Below, piece after piece: positions 25,837 to 37,260 of a DNA stretch of 64,000 nucleotides (positions within the stretch are counted from its first letter, which is position 1; every line of letters starts with the position of its first letter). The stretch lies in assembly GCA_940671915.1 (NCBI GenBank), contig CALNVZ010003426.1:39668977-39732976 (forward strand), given 5' to 3'. The DNA comes from Paracentrotus lividus (taxonomy: Eukaryota > Echinodermata > Echinoidea > Camarodonta > Echinidae). The translations under genes and the position numbers were made by a program. A model generated the notes under the pieces. It worked only from the letters and a program-made list of their open reading frames with translations. It was not told the origin of the DNA and searched no databases.

Positions 25837-26540
25837 TTAATTGCATGTTTCGTTTCAGCAAAATCGCTAAACTTGGGTATGCAGATACGGGTACTGCGCA
25901 GACTTGGGCGCTCCTACCTTATCTTATTTATATGCCATGTCTGCATTCTTAGCTGGGCATATTTGTCCTGAAAAAAAAAAGAACAAGAAATAAACTCTTA
26001 CGTCTTGATATCCTTATTCTAGAATCTGTCTTCTGAAGATTTACAAAATGTTATGAAAATATTGAGAATTTGATTTTTAATTTGAGCAAGACTGAGATCC
26101 CATCTATGAGGTTAATGGCTGTCTATGCGGTTAATGACTGTCTGTCCGGTTCAAGCTCAAGTGACGGAACTGTGTATTGGTATTGCCGCTACTTTAAGAT
26201 AAATAAATTGTAAGAGCTCCAATTAAAACAAAAACAAAAACGAACATCCAATCAAGGAATAAGTACCTAGCTTCTAACTTAAGCCCATTATTGATTTGGG
26301 TGGCTGTGATCATGATTGATGTCAACAAATTTTCTGCCTTTTTCGGAACTTATTATTATTCATTAAAAAAAAAGTCTTAGAGCAACAACTATCGTAACTG
26401 TAAGGGATTCAATAATGATGAAGTGCCAGGGGTGCAATGTGTGACAGACATATAAAATTCTTGAAAAAGAACCTAGACGTGCTTGAAAAAAGAACCTAGT
26501 TGAGATGTATTATTTTTGTTAACATTTTTAATCTTTTTTT

Positions 26541-26640
26541 TTTTGTCTTTCAGGATATCTTGAAGATGCAAGTGTCCCAGAAAGAGGGGTGCTCTAATCT
26601 CCAGTACATCTTACTCTTGGTTGATCTCTCTCTTTCTTCT
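26541..26640 (+). repeat. Partial tandem duplicate of TMEM138 coding exon 1 with its acceptor
   Basis: TTGTCTTTCAGGATATCTTGAAGATGCAAGTGTCCCAG here parallels TGTCTTTCAGGTTATCATCAAGATGCAGGTGTCCCAG about 100 bp downstream. The match covers the polypyrimidine tract, the AG acceptor, the start codon and about 25 codons in register (MQVSQ then QYILLLVDL against QYFLLFVDL), then fades after the GATCTCT phrase. No donor site is visible in it, so it is probably not spliced in as a coding exon. The noisy copy near 18028-18160 shows the same doublet, so the duplication is genomic. Confidence 0.75.
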
Positions 26641-26664
26641 TGTGTCTTTCAGGTTATCATCAAG

Positions 26665-29600
26665 ATGCAGGTGTCCCAGTATAGAGGGGTGCTGTATCTT
26701 CAGTACTTCTTACTCTTTGTTGATCTCTTCATCAATGCATTCTGTGACCTTCTCAGGCTAGACAATGTCACCCAACTTGTCCTATTCATGTGAGTAAAGC
26801 ACCCTTGTCTATTTATTTGTTGGTATCTCACTTCATTGAGATGTCTCTGCGACTTGGACACTCAGAGTCGTCTCCGAAAATTTTTCTTTCGCGAAGACAT
26901 CTCCAACAGTTTTGAGATGGAAAAGACTCATAGATTTAAGCATATTCAATTTTCCTGCGACTCATGAGGTCTTTTGGAGACTCAAGAAATGTCACAGAGA
27001 CTCAGGAGGCGTCTCTGAGAGGTCTACACGACTAGTTTCAAAACCGTCTCAATTCCATCTCAAACCCGTCCCAAACTAGTCTTAAATCCATCTTATAGCA
27101 TGTGAGATCCCACCATAACCAACCGTCAATGGGAGCCAGGTATCGAGGAGTACCAAATTGTTATCATAATAGTTTGTTGTCCTAGTTACTGGTTCTAAAA
27201 ACAAAAAACTCTGTGCATGAGGTTTAGCCTGAATGCAGTCCAGCAACAGGCATGACTTGAGCACATACACAGACAGGTATCGGGTATGATCATATTGTTA
27301 TTGTTGAACTCTAGATGTTTTAGAATCAGCAACCTTTGACAACATCACCGGTTATGAAATCACACTTCGGTACTCTATTACTGTTTAAATCAATGGATAT
27401 GGGGCAATCAATTCTATTTAAAATGTTACAAACTTGCTACTACTAAAAATTTTATGTATTATTCTTTATTTTTACAATTTTTTTCATTGCAGTTTGCACA
27501 TAGCTTCACTGTGAACAAAAAAAATTCATTCAAGTTCCTTCTCTTTTTTCCCTTCCAGAATTCAAGACATTGCACAGATCTTTGCCACCATAGTCATCTT
27601 TCTCATGTTCTTCAATACATACGTCTTTCAAGCAGGACTTGTGGGTTATCTTGTCACCAAATTCAAATTCACCATTGTCATTCTATTCGTCTACTTTATG
27701 CTATGTGTGGGACTACACGTTTGGACAATGGTAAGAATTTGTTCTAGATTTTTTTGTTGCTATGTTAGGTATTGTAATACCAAATACATTGTAGTTTGGG
27801 TTGACATGGAAAGATTTGAAAACAAAATTTAGATAATTATTGATACATTTGTCAACTATCAATGATAATAATTGGCAACCTCATGTAATCTTCAAGTAGA
27901 TACCAGAATTGACATAAAGTATTTGTGCACACAGGGGTTAAGGCTAGGTTCACATAGAAGTATACAGTATTCGCTATTCTGTATTCGGTAAACACTATAC
28001 TGCATGTCAATAAATCATGAAAGGTGAAATTCAGAACATTTGTACACATGAATTGCAAATTTTATTAAAGTATGAACTACAATATAGTGAATCCAGTTTG
28101 CATACGTTAGTTGTTGCTATGTCTGGCAAGCCTCTGGTAAGCTTTCAGGTTGTCAGAAAGAACCTTTGTTTTAAAACTATGCATGAAATTATTATAACTT
28201 GGTGAAATGATTGGTTACATTTCTCTCTCTTTGTGTACCTCATTACAGACGTTACGATGGAACAATGTGGATGCATACATCTGGAACAATGGCTACCAAG
28301 CTTTATATGTATTTCAAAGAGTTGGTAAGAAGAATAAATCATTATTTACATATGGTCATATTCAAACTAAGTGGGACATTTAGCTGAAATTTTAATGTGG
28401 CGCTGTGCCTTTGAAAATGCAAATTACGATCTGAAATCAACGCAAAGGCTTCTTTACAATACAACCAATTATTTAAGTTCAAACATTATGTGATCCGGTT
28501 TTCTTATGCTGAATAATTGATCAAACAGGAATTTGCACATATGGGACTATGGTGCTTTAAATGCCTCTTATTTTTTTTTATACCTACTCACTTTTGTCAG
28601 ATTTTTTTTTGCTTAAAATAATTATTATGGACTACTCTAACATTGCATATACACACAGGTAATTTCGATGTAGATTGTTGCATTTAAGGCACTGGTCGTG
28701 TCACTCACATTTTGGATGTCGTGTCAGTCACGACATATAGAGGTGGACCATTTTCGACAGAGAGGGAATGATTGATAAGGACAATAAATGTCAGACAGGT
28801 ACACTATTCATGTACATATACCAGCACTTATGGTACCCTTAGATATCTACTTGAGCACAAATCCAACCATAACCAATGATGGTCAGAGACCCATGTCTTT
28901 TTTTTTTTTTGTCTTGTCACTCACGCACTGTTTTTTAATCATAATTTCCAGGACCAATTGTAAAATTCAAATTCAACTGGTAATGACACATGCCACTCCT
29001 ACATTATACATAATATGGTAGTCATGATCCATTCATGACCTACAAGTGCAAAGATATGTGCCCTTTTATCAGTCCAAATGTTGTGTCACTCACGTTTGAA
29101 TATGACCATGTACCATATAAGTGTGTGTATCTGTATTACACATACCTACTCCTTGAATTTCAACCCTGTACATTCCTTTTTCAAATCATATTCTGTGCAG
29201 CAGCTCAATGGAAAATGGATTTATGTTCATTCATTCAATGCTCTGAATATATTTCTATTAATTGTATGAAATATGTGTATTATTGAACTAAAAAAGACTT
29301 TTTATTTTCATTTGAATTTTATGTTCATTCATTCAATGCTGTGAATATATTTTCTATTCATTGTATGAAATATGTGTATTATTGAACTAAAAAAAACTTT
29401 TTATTTTTCATTTGAATTTTATTCATTCATTCAATGCTGTGAATATATTTCTATTCATTGTATGAAATTGTGTATTATTGAACCTAAAAAGACTTTTTAT
29501 TTTCATTTGAATTTTATGTTCATTTATTCAATGCTGTGAATATATTTCTATTCATTGTATGAAATATGTGTATTATTGAACTAAAAAAGACTTTTTATTT

Positions 29601-30687
29601 TCATTTGAATTACACATTGTACATGTACAGTATATACAGTCTGTGTCAAATAAAATGGTACAAGTAGAAAACATTTTTTTATAGTATGAAGATTAATCAC
29701 GACCTGGTATTGTCATAAAGCAGGAAGATCACACTTTCACCTGCAATTTTTTTCATTACATTTGGTGTTGTAATTTTTGAAATATGACTAGTTTTCACGA
29801 TCAACAAAAATCCATTTTTCGCACGCTGTCCCATGCCTTTGTACGTATAGATTTCGCATAATGGCCATGAAGCGCAATCGGTTAGAGCACCCGTAAAAAG
29901 GTAGCCCACCTTGCTTTCATGAACGGGAGGTCGTGAGTTCGAAACCCGGCCGAGTCATACCAAAGACTTACAAAAATGGTACCTAAAGTTGCCTTTTTAC
30001 AATACAAGGAGCTTAGGGGTAATAATAACATCATGCAGGGCCCGCTGGGAGAACAGTTGTCAGAACTGAAGTGGCTACCCTGGGTAAATAAAACCATATT
30101 ATTATTATTATTATCATTATGAAGTGCTGAATTTCGATTTGTTCCTCGTCGCACAAAATTTAGCATAACTTTTGTTTTACAAAAGCAAATTATACAGAAC
30201 AAAGCGCATCAGCAAGGAAAATCTTGTGGCTTTATTTTGGTACCATATACACACATTATTTGAAAATATTACACACCTAAATAATTTTTTTTTTTACTGT
30301 ACCATATTTTTTTACACAGACTGTAGACATCAACTTCTGTTATATTTTCTTTTGACAATGAAGTCATTTTTAGTAATCTGGCAACACCAGAAACAAACAG
30401 AGAGACAATGACAGTACCCAAAACGGCAATTTTTCAATCCAATTGGTTCTGCCACTGAGGTATTAATGACAAAACTTAAATTGATCTGTCAAACGCAATG
30501 CGTTTTCATCATTTCTAAATTCTAAATTGCTAGTGTGGCATCTTTTGAAATTTACTTTGACTCATTTTCCCTTTTAGGCGCTGTGTTCTACTACTACTAT
30601 TACAAGCGCACAGCGTTGCGACTGGGAGATCCTCGCTTCTACCGAGACTCAAGATGGCTGCGGGAACAATTTGACAAAGTCAGATGA
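26665..30687 (+). CDS. TMEM138: TMEM138, transmembrane protein 138 (four coding exons)
   Basis: TMEM138 is a small multi-pass membrane protein of the ciliary transition zone and vesicles; human mutations cause Joubert syndrome. Coding exons are 26665-26789, 27559-27730, 28249-28324 and 30578-30687, which join to 160 residues (the human protein has 162). All introns have GT donors and AG acceptors (GTGAGT, GTAAGA, GTAAGA; CTTCCAG, ATTACAG, TTTTAG). Recognisable blocks are [15 protein letters not shown] (residues 12-26), [14 protein letters not shown] (37-50), [15 protein letters not shown] (55-69), the LHVWTM-LRW junction, and the C-terminal [18 protein letters not shown]. About four hydrophobic segments are visible. 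The ATG follows an acceptor, so at least one 5' non-coding exon should lie upstream; it was not found. A foldback element begins about 30 bp after the stop. TMEM216, the neighbour in tetrapods, is not seen here. Confidence 0.93.
29221..29612 (+). repeat. Minisatellite, about 95-100 bp unit, four copies
   Basis: Units start near 29221, 29319, 29418 and 29514. Each contains TTCATTCATTCAATGCTGTG, CATTGTATGAAATATGTGTA and AAAAAGACTTTTTATTTTC. Copies differ by a few substitutions and a 3-4-base deletion in unit 3. It lies in TMEM138 intron 3. A noisy version lies at about 21400-21850. Confidence 0.9.
29866..30119 (+). mobile_element. tRNA-derived SINE with ATT-repeat tail
   Basis: The head contains an A-box-like GCGCAATCGGTTAGAGCAC (from 29872) and the B box GAGTTCGAAACCC (29935-29947). 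A body follows ending CTACCCTGGGTAAATAAAAC, and then a (ATT)n tail at 30099-30119. The order of tRNA head, unrelated body and short-repeat tail is diagnostic of a SINE. It is inserted in TMEM138 intron 3 in the sense orientation. The noisy copy stops inside this SINE at about 22330. Confidence 0.8.
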
Positions 30688-30716
30688 GGAAAAACATGTA
30701 ATTCCAGGGCAATCTA

Positions 30717-31190
30717 CGGTAACTGATGTTACAAATAGACAGAATTTTCTAGCTTGTTTGTATTGTAGTTACATAAATAAGAATACTTGGGTCTTAAATT
30801 TATTTAGCTTAATAGGGTTTGATAGGGAAGGAAATGTGCAAAAAATCCATCCAAACTGCATTTCCTTTGGAATGGCGAGCAAAAATGTATCAGTGACTGT
30901 TATTACAGGAAATTTCGGATGGAATTTCAATTTCAATATAGCTTAATAGATTAATGATAGGTAATGAATTGTGCAAAAAAAATGCCATCCAAACTGCATT
31001 TCCTTTGAAATGTGAAGCAAAAATGTTTCAGTAATTGTTATTACAGGAAATTTGGATGGAATTTTTTGGAACAATTCCTTCCCTATCATTAGTTTTTTTA
31101 GTAGTATTAATGTGAAGACCCATGTATTCTTATTTATGTAACTTCAATACAAACAAATTAGAAAATTCTGTTTATCTGTTACGTCATTTA
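30717..31190. repeat. Foldback element with about 95-bp arms and an internal direct repeat
   Basis: The left arm (30719-30828) has AGACAGAATTTTCTAG, TTTGTATTGTAGTTACATAA and ATAAGAATACTTGGGTCTT. The right arm (31080-31192) carries their reverse complement with few changes. Between the arms a block of about 105 bp (CCATCCAAACTGCATTTCC... to AAATTTCGGATGGAATTT) is present twice (about 30823-30927 and 30954-31066). It starts about 30 bp after the TMEM138 stop, so it is likely to contribute to the 3' untranslated region. Confidence 0.8.
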
Positions 31191-31714
31191 GCATGGAATC
31201 GCCTTTTATTATTTTGCCGTCATCTCAGTGTGAAATATGTACAGTATTTATACCTTTTTTTAACGCCAGCATCTTGATTTTGTACTGCGCAATTTTGATT
31301 AAAAAATTGATAATCCGCCCATGTAAGAAAATGTACATAAATGTAAGTGATGAATTTTAAAGCTTTGTATCACCACTTTTATGGTTAAACCAAATGGTTA
31401 TTTGTGCTAGGCATTGTGTTATGACCATATTGGTAGAATTGTTAGCTTTATGACTAACATGCATTGCATTATAGTTGATACAAATCATTGTCGGAAATAT
31501 GATAGTTACTTGTATCGCGAGTTTTTTTTATTTAAGGTAATATTGGACAGGGTAATTCTGTATCCAAAAAAGTTTTAGGTGCTTAAATGTAGGAATAGTT
31601 CATAATATGTTATAAACAACTATTAAAATTGATTATTAATGAAAGTACAGAAAAATATATAATGAAAGCAATCATGGAAATATATTTCTTTGTATTGCTA
31701 TGATGTTTTGTAAA
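31191..31714. other. Non-coding interval, no gene seen
   Basis: AT-rich DNA without recognised features between a foldback element and the TA-flanked element that starts at 31717. It could hold the end of the TMEM138 3' untranslated region. Confidence 0.4.
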
Positions 31715-31716
31715 TA

Positions 31717-32699
31717 GGGTACATGCAGGTAATATGGACCCCCTAAGCTCGTTTGCCTAATTTGCATAAAATTACGAAATGACACACAGTCTAATCTTTG
31801 TTTATATGAATCAATAACTACTGCTCTAACTTTTATTGTAAACTAAAAAAATTATCACCAACCCCCCTGTCTGCAATATTCAAATGTTGACGTCGTTACC
31901 AAAGTGCCCATATTACCTGCATGTGCAGGTAATATGGGACATGTATTTAATGTATGTTTTAAAAACTACAATGACTCTACCATGTCTGGAAATTGCTTAA
32001 AATGTTGAAAATCATTAACTTTAAGATATAATTTGAAATTATAAGACCCTTCAGTAAATCCTTTGACTATATATTTCATTGTTATGTATTTTGTATATTA
32101 TTTCTTTTTTAAAACATTCTTTAAATATTATTTGCATTATACAAGTCAATATAGGCCTACAATAAGTTATTTATATTAATCATATACTGTGAATATACCC
32201 CAAAAAATCGTAGCAAAGAGATTGATGCCTCATCCCAATACTAAGTACCAGAATCACTTCCGCCATTTTGGATGTCCCATATTACCTGCACTAATGTTGC
32301 TGTGTCAGGCAAGCATTCAATGCCACATTGCACCCCTTCACTAAAACAAATTGACCTGTACACGCTAGTATGATCAAAATGAAACTATAAGCTTACTAAA
32401 TACACAAAACAATTGAGGTTACCCCCTCAAACACTCTTTCCCATCACATTGTGTGAAATATCAAATTTTACATCAGGGTATAAAAATGCCGTAAGTTTTA
32501 CCTACCTTGTTCGTTTTCAGCAATTTTGTAAGAGGAATTTCGGTATCAGATGCTCTCACGACGATATATTTTCGTATACAGTTCATACAAACAACTTTAT
32601 GGTGCTCACACCGGTCATTGGTCACCGGTCGACGTTCACGACATGATTTGCTTCAGGTGTCCCATATTACCTGCTGTCCCATATTACCTGCATGTACCC
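31717..32699. mobile_element. TA-flanked non-autonomous transposon with six internal GGTAATATGGGACA motifs
   Basis: The left end reads GGGTACATGCAGGTAATATG from 31717 and the right end is its reverse complement, ending at 32699. Both ends are flanked by TA (31715-31716 and 32700-32701), the target-site duplication typical of the Tc1/mariner superfamily. The motif GCAGGTAATATGGGACA recurs forward at 31725 (one base short) and 31925, and reverse at 31906, 32273, 32658 and 32675. There is no transposase, so it is non-autonomous. Short ORFs near its right end are incidental. Confidence 0.75.
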
Positions 32700-32701
32700 T
32701 A

Positions 32702-33410
32702 CATCACAAGAAGTAAATTGAATTTCCACAAAGTCAAATCAAACTTACAGAAAATGCGCGAAACTTCTGACTTCTGATACAAATAAAAGAATTTTGTAAA
32801 AAATGTAGAAAAGGTAATAGTCAAGTGAATTGTAATGAAAGATTTTCCAGTCTGACATACATGGAGAAAAATTTGACCCATCTATGCGAAGATGCAAGAT
32901 TTATATCTGACCTGAATTTAGGCTCTTTTTCTTCCTGATTTTGTATACATTTTTTTCTGGTCTAAACAACACATCTACTATACAGAAGAAAGTATTCAGA
33001 AATCAAATTGAGCTTGTTACTGTGGAATGAAAGTCAATAACAAGGGCTCTGAAGCACAAAGGTCTGCAATCAATTGTAAAATGACAATGTCGGATTGAAA
33101 GTGTTTTTTTTTATTCACTTTTTGTTCAATGGATTAGAATTGTCCCTTCAAATTTGATGGCAATCCTCTGTGTTCCAGGTCCCAGAATATATATTTCCAC
33201 TGTGCATGTAAAGCTACAATCATTGCAAGTTCATATGTTCTCTGTATATTTCCATGAGTGATTATTCACAATGGAGCTCTTTCTGTAACATAATGTTGTA
33301 AGCCTTATATTGGTGGTTTATCTTTCGTCAAAGACCCCTCCTACATGTATGTCTACTCGAGTGCTGACAAGACCGGTGCATTTTGCGCTATAAAATAAAA
33401 AAGAGTTAAA
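32702..33410. other. Non-coding interval, no gene seen
   Basis: AT-rich DNA with no repeat or ORF that can be supported. Confidence 0.4.
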
Positions 33411-33411
33411 A

Positions 33412-33674
33412 TCAATTGAGTATATGAATATAAAAAAAGGCCCAAGTCTATCTCTTGGCCAATTTGAGTTAACCATGGAAGGTTGTTGCTCATACATGAG
33501 TCCATCTTGTGTACAATGTACAGCACTGAATTCTGACCCAAAATGCCTGTAATTAATAATAAACTATCTCAAATCTCCATTGACTACACACAAAAATCAT
33601 TCACTTTTTCTTGATTTACTCGAAATGAACTTTCATGGACTTGGGCTCTTTTTATATTCATATATTCAATTGCA
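33412..33674. repeat. Foldback element with about 40-bp arms
   Basis: CAATTGAGTATATGAATATA then GGCCCAAGTC at 33413-33450 is repeated in reverse (GACTTGGGCTC then TATATTCATATATTCAATTG) at 33635-33672. The spacer is about 180 bp and non-coding. Confidence 0.7.
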
Positions 33675-34158
33675 AATTGCTTGTATCCTATCACGATCCT
33701 TGCACTTCTTTCATAAAAGTGTCATTCTGAACCAATCAGAAAAGTTGTTACAAATTTACAAATGATCTTAACTCTTTATGTTAGAAGGCACCGGAAGGGT
33801 AGGGAATCAAATAAAGGGAACTAAAGGGTGCCTTTGAAGGAGGAATTTTGTTTGGAATGATTTGTTGTTTATTTTGTTGAATTATGACAGGAAATTTAGA
33901 AGAATAGCATACCAATTTTAATCAGAACAGTATTGTTCTAATTTAAATCCATTTCATTCCAATCAAATTTCCTTTACTTTATTTCTCTTAAGCCCCATAG
34001 ATGGGTTCTTTTGAAAAGGATATACCAAAGCCCACATAATATAAGGCTTACCACATAGTGTTACCAAAAGCTTTTTAATTACAAATTTCCAGTTTACGTA
34101 GAAAGTGATGATATAGGCAGGAATGCAGACAAATGCCAGACTTTTCGTGTACAAGTAC

Positions 34159-34402
34159 CACCTTGAATTAAAATTAAATAAAATGTTTATCTCAAGAATG
34201 GCTTGAAATTAATTTTCACCTGTCATATTAATAAATTAAAGCTGCTGAAAGTATTATCCAAGTAAGATTTTCTGTCTACTGGTGCCACCTTGAATTAACA
34301 ATAAATAAGATGTAAATCTTAAGAATGATTTGAAATTCAGCTTTTTATTTTCACATGTTGTATAAATGAATTACAGCTGCTAAAAGTATTGCACAGATCG
34401 AG
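34159..34402 (+). repeat. Tandem duplication, about 129-bp unit
   Basis: CCACCTTGAATTAA...AAATAA(A/G)ATGT occurs at about 34159 and 34287. Both copies continue through AAGAATG-(C/T)TTGAAATT and the AGCTGCT(G/A)AAAGTATT phrase. Confidence 0.75.
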
Positions 34403-34610
34403 CAAAAACTATTAGACCAAGCTCATTTTCTGGTCTTGGACAAAAGCGCCATTTGCATTAGTAACAAAAGGTCTATACTCACATTACATGTAATTGCTGA
34501 AGAATGTATTGGTGTAGTTTTAGTCTGTTTTCTTACCACAAAAAGCAAGAAACACACATAGAATGAAACCCTTAAAAAGAGCTTGGTCTAATAAACTTTT
34601 CCTGAGCTGT
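34395..34610. repeat. Foldback element with ATTAGACCAAGCTC arms
   Basis: AAAAACTATTAGACCAAGCTC at about 34404-34424 is mirrored by GAGCTTGGTCTAATAAACTTTTC at about 34579-34601. The inverted match may extend a further 10-15 bp outwards. It directly follows the 129-bp tandem duplication. Confidence 0.65.
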
Positions 34611-34837
34611 ATGTAATATTAACAAGTCACTTCTCTGTTATATTATCAGGGAATAAATTGATCAAGATGTAGAGAATTTCGCAGTCCAATCCCATTACAA
34701 TGAGCACAGTTGCAACCAGATTTTTTTTCATAAATAAACTAGGTGATCGTCCCGGTCCCGATTTCAAACATGTATTTATTTGCCTATATGTTCAGTGTAA
34801 TGAAATTATATCAAAATGAGGTATTTGGCTTGATCCT

Positions 34838-34976
34838 GGGGGGCATTTCATCAAAGGACTTGTCGGACATTTTATCCGACAAATTTGCTCTCAGCCAATC
34901 AGATGCAAGCATTTCAGTAGCTTATAACAGTTTGTCGGATAAAACGTCCGACAAGTCCTTTCATGAAATGCCCCCC
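34838..34976. mobile_element. 139-bp palindromic MITE with GGGGGGCATTTCAT ends
   Basis: The ends are inverted (GGGGGGCATTTCATCAAAGG and CCTTTCATGAAATGCCCCCC). Inside, GACTTGTCGGAC and TTTATCCGACAAA form long self-complementary arms, so the single strand would fold almost completely. The centre carries CAGCCAATCAGATGCAAGC. Related copies in the opposite orientation lie at 40139-40274 and 46359-46496, which makes this a repeated family. Confidence 0.85.
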
Positions 34977-35130
34977 TGAGTGTCTCATTATAATGGGAGC
35001 GGACTGTATTAATGTTAGAGAGTGATGAAGACAGATATATAGTTCCAGGAATAGAGATAGGGGAATATATGGAGGATAGGAGTATATGGAGAAGGTGAAA
35101 GAGATTTAAAGATATGATTAACAAAGAGAT

Positions 35131-35205
35131 TGAAAGAGAGAGAGAGAGAGCGAGGGAAAGGGGGAAGGAAAAAGAGAGAAATGTGACAGTGTGTGTGTGT
35201 GTGTA

Positions 35206-35247
<42 letters not shown>

Positions 35248-35252
35248 GGGGG
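35131..35252 (+). repeat. GA and GT simple repeats
   Basis: (GA)n at 35131-35150 and 35213-35242 flank a (GT)n block at 35189-35212, followed by a G-run. Minus-strand S/L/H/T-rich ORFs here are repeat translations. Confidence 0.95.
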
Positions 35253-35364
35253 GGGGGGGAAGAGAAAATATATATGTATGGTAATCGAAAATACAAAAAT
35301 GAATAGGCATTTTTTTAATTCGTTCATCCAAAATGAAATAGGTCTATCGTGTTGGAGTTATTAA

Positions 35365-37260
35365 GGGAAAGTTCACCCTGGGTTTAAGGACGTTGCACAG
35401 TTGAAACGAAGTCCATGTCAATTTCACCAAATTTTGCACAGAGTTACTTTGGTATCTATGTATGCCAAAAATGCAAAAAATAATATAGGTTCATGTGCTT
35501 GATTTTTTGCTACGGGACTTTGAAGTTGCCATATTTGGATGGCATGTAAAGTACGCATAATTTAAGAAGTTGGCCTCAGTTAGACCTCGCGATTGCAACA
35601 CACGAGTTTAAATCGTCATTACTTTGTCAAAACCGTATTAAACTTTATCAAACCTTCCCGATTTGTTACGAAATTTATACCAAAGATGGGGACATTGTTT
35701 AAACTGGCACATTTGTACTTATTTTCGAGCAAGCAGCGCCCTCATTTGGCGAAAATGGTGCGTAAAATGGCAAAAACCATATCTTAGAGGCTTGGAATCT
35801 ACAAGGAAATAAAAAAGTATAGTTTAAGGTGCACTTTTTTTTAAAGCCATGACAGTCTCATCAAAATTTGCAAAGTTGTAGAGGGATTCATCATAAATAT
35901 GTAGAAACTTTTTAAAAGGGGGGTCCATGTGCTCGTTTTCGAACTAGCGGCTCCCGAATACTCGCAAGTCGGCTTGAAAAGTCACAAAAACGTCCCGAAA
36001 ACGTCCAAAAAGCGTGAAATCCACTCTAAATTACATTTGATTCAAAATTATGCTCCCAAACATTCAAAATCCATGTCATTTTCAAAAAAATTTGCAAAGT
36101 TGTAGAGGAATACTTACTCAATGGATAGAAATATTCAAAAAAGGGGGTTCATGTACTCGCTTTTAAGCTATCGGAGCCCGAATAGTTGCGAATTGGCTTG
36201 AAAACCACAAAAACGCGCCAAAAACGTCAAACAAGTCTGAGAATCCAATCTATATTACACTTGATTCAAAATCATGGCCTCGAACATTCAAAATCCATGT
36301 CAATTTAATCAAAATTTGCCAAGTTGTAGAGGAACAAAAACTAAAAGAATAGGAACATTAAAAAATGGGGGTCCATGTGCTCGTTTTCAAAATATCGGCG
36401 CTGTAATAGTGGCGAGTCGACTGCAAAACCACCGAAAAGTGCCCAAAATACGCAAAAATGTGAAAACTCTATCTAAATTTCGACTTATTCAAAATCCTGC
36501 TCCCAAACATTTACAATTCATTTCATATCCATCGCAATCTCTAGAATAACACGAACACGCACCAACAAAATGCTTTACATATCTCTGCAAGTAGGTAAAT
36601 AATGAACAAAAAGAAGAAATAAATAACATATTTATAAAGTTTCATTTTTTAAAAACTCTTTGAGCGCTGGATCGCCCATTAGCGCTGATTATTTTTCCAT
36701 TGTGACGTAGTAAATAATGCGCGCCCGGGATGCGTGGTCAAGATGCGCAGAAACATAACTGTGCAACGTCCTTAAATGGGTTTTTAAAAATTCAGAAAAA
36801 TAAAAAGAAAAATGTGAGTGAAGGTTTGAAGAAAATCAACAAAAAAATAACGAAGTTATGAACATTTCAAGTTTTGATTCTGTGACGTCACGTGCGAGCT
36901 GGTCTCCTATGCATGCTTTATGCTATGTAATGTAAATTCCACAAAGTTCCATTTTTTTTCAGAAGAATGTTAATTATTTCACCTGTGCGCTCGATATGTC
37001 ATCAAATCAATATTCATATACATGCCGCTATCAAATTGACCTATTCCTTTATCCAAAACCATGAAAAAAGACAAATTTTATGGAATTTACATACACAACA
37101 CTTCGGAGAGCTGCTCGCACGTGACGTCACAGAATCAAAACTTTAAATATTCATAACTTTGCTATTTTTTCGTCGATTTTCTTCAAACATTATACTCATA
37201 TTTTTCTTTTATTTTCCTGCATTTTTAAAAACTAATAAAATTCCAGGGTGAACTTCCCCT
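35365..37260. mobile_element. TTAA-flanked palindromic element (outer), interrupted by a nested insertion
   Basis: The left end GGGAAAGTTCACCCTGG (35365) matches the right end CCAGGGTGAACTTCCCC in reverse (to 37260). TTAA flanks both ends (35361-35364 and 37261-37264). After removing the nested element the body is about 500 bp with long arms: GAAGAAAATCAAC...GAATCTGTGACGTCACGTGCGAGC-type sequence at 36830-36900 is mirrored at 37105-37190. The TTAA target duplication suggests a piggyBac- or Kolobok-type mobiliser. No transposase is present. Confidence 0.8.
35388..36771. mobile_element. TTAA-flanked element (inner) carrying an internal array of about 222-bp units
   Basis: The terminal inverted repeats are GGACGTTGCACAGTT at 35388 and AACTGTGCAACGTCC ending at 36771. 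The duplicated TTAA is at 35384-35387 and 36772-36775. Inside, units of about 222 bp recur: the phrase CAAAATTTGCAAAGTTGTAGAGG starts near 35861, 36085 and 36309, with a degenerate first unit near 35413. Each is followed by GGGGTCCATGTGCTCG and AAAACCACAAAAACG-type phrases. It has no coding capacity. It sits 23 bp inside the left arm of the outer TTAA element, so it inserted later. Confidence 0.85.

Noticed and set aside
29221..29612. CRISPR-like array
   Set aside because: The repeats are about 95-100 bp units directly abutting, without unique spacers, in an animal intron.
29866..29950. Functional tRNA gene on the plus strand
   Set aside because: Only the promoter boxes resemble a tRNA. The body and ATT tail show a SINE.
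34891..35331. 146-codon minus-strand ORF
   Set aside because: It translates GA and GT simple repeats into S/L/H/T runs and also crosses the edge of a MITE.
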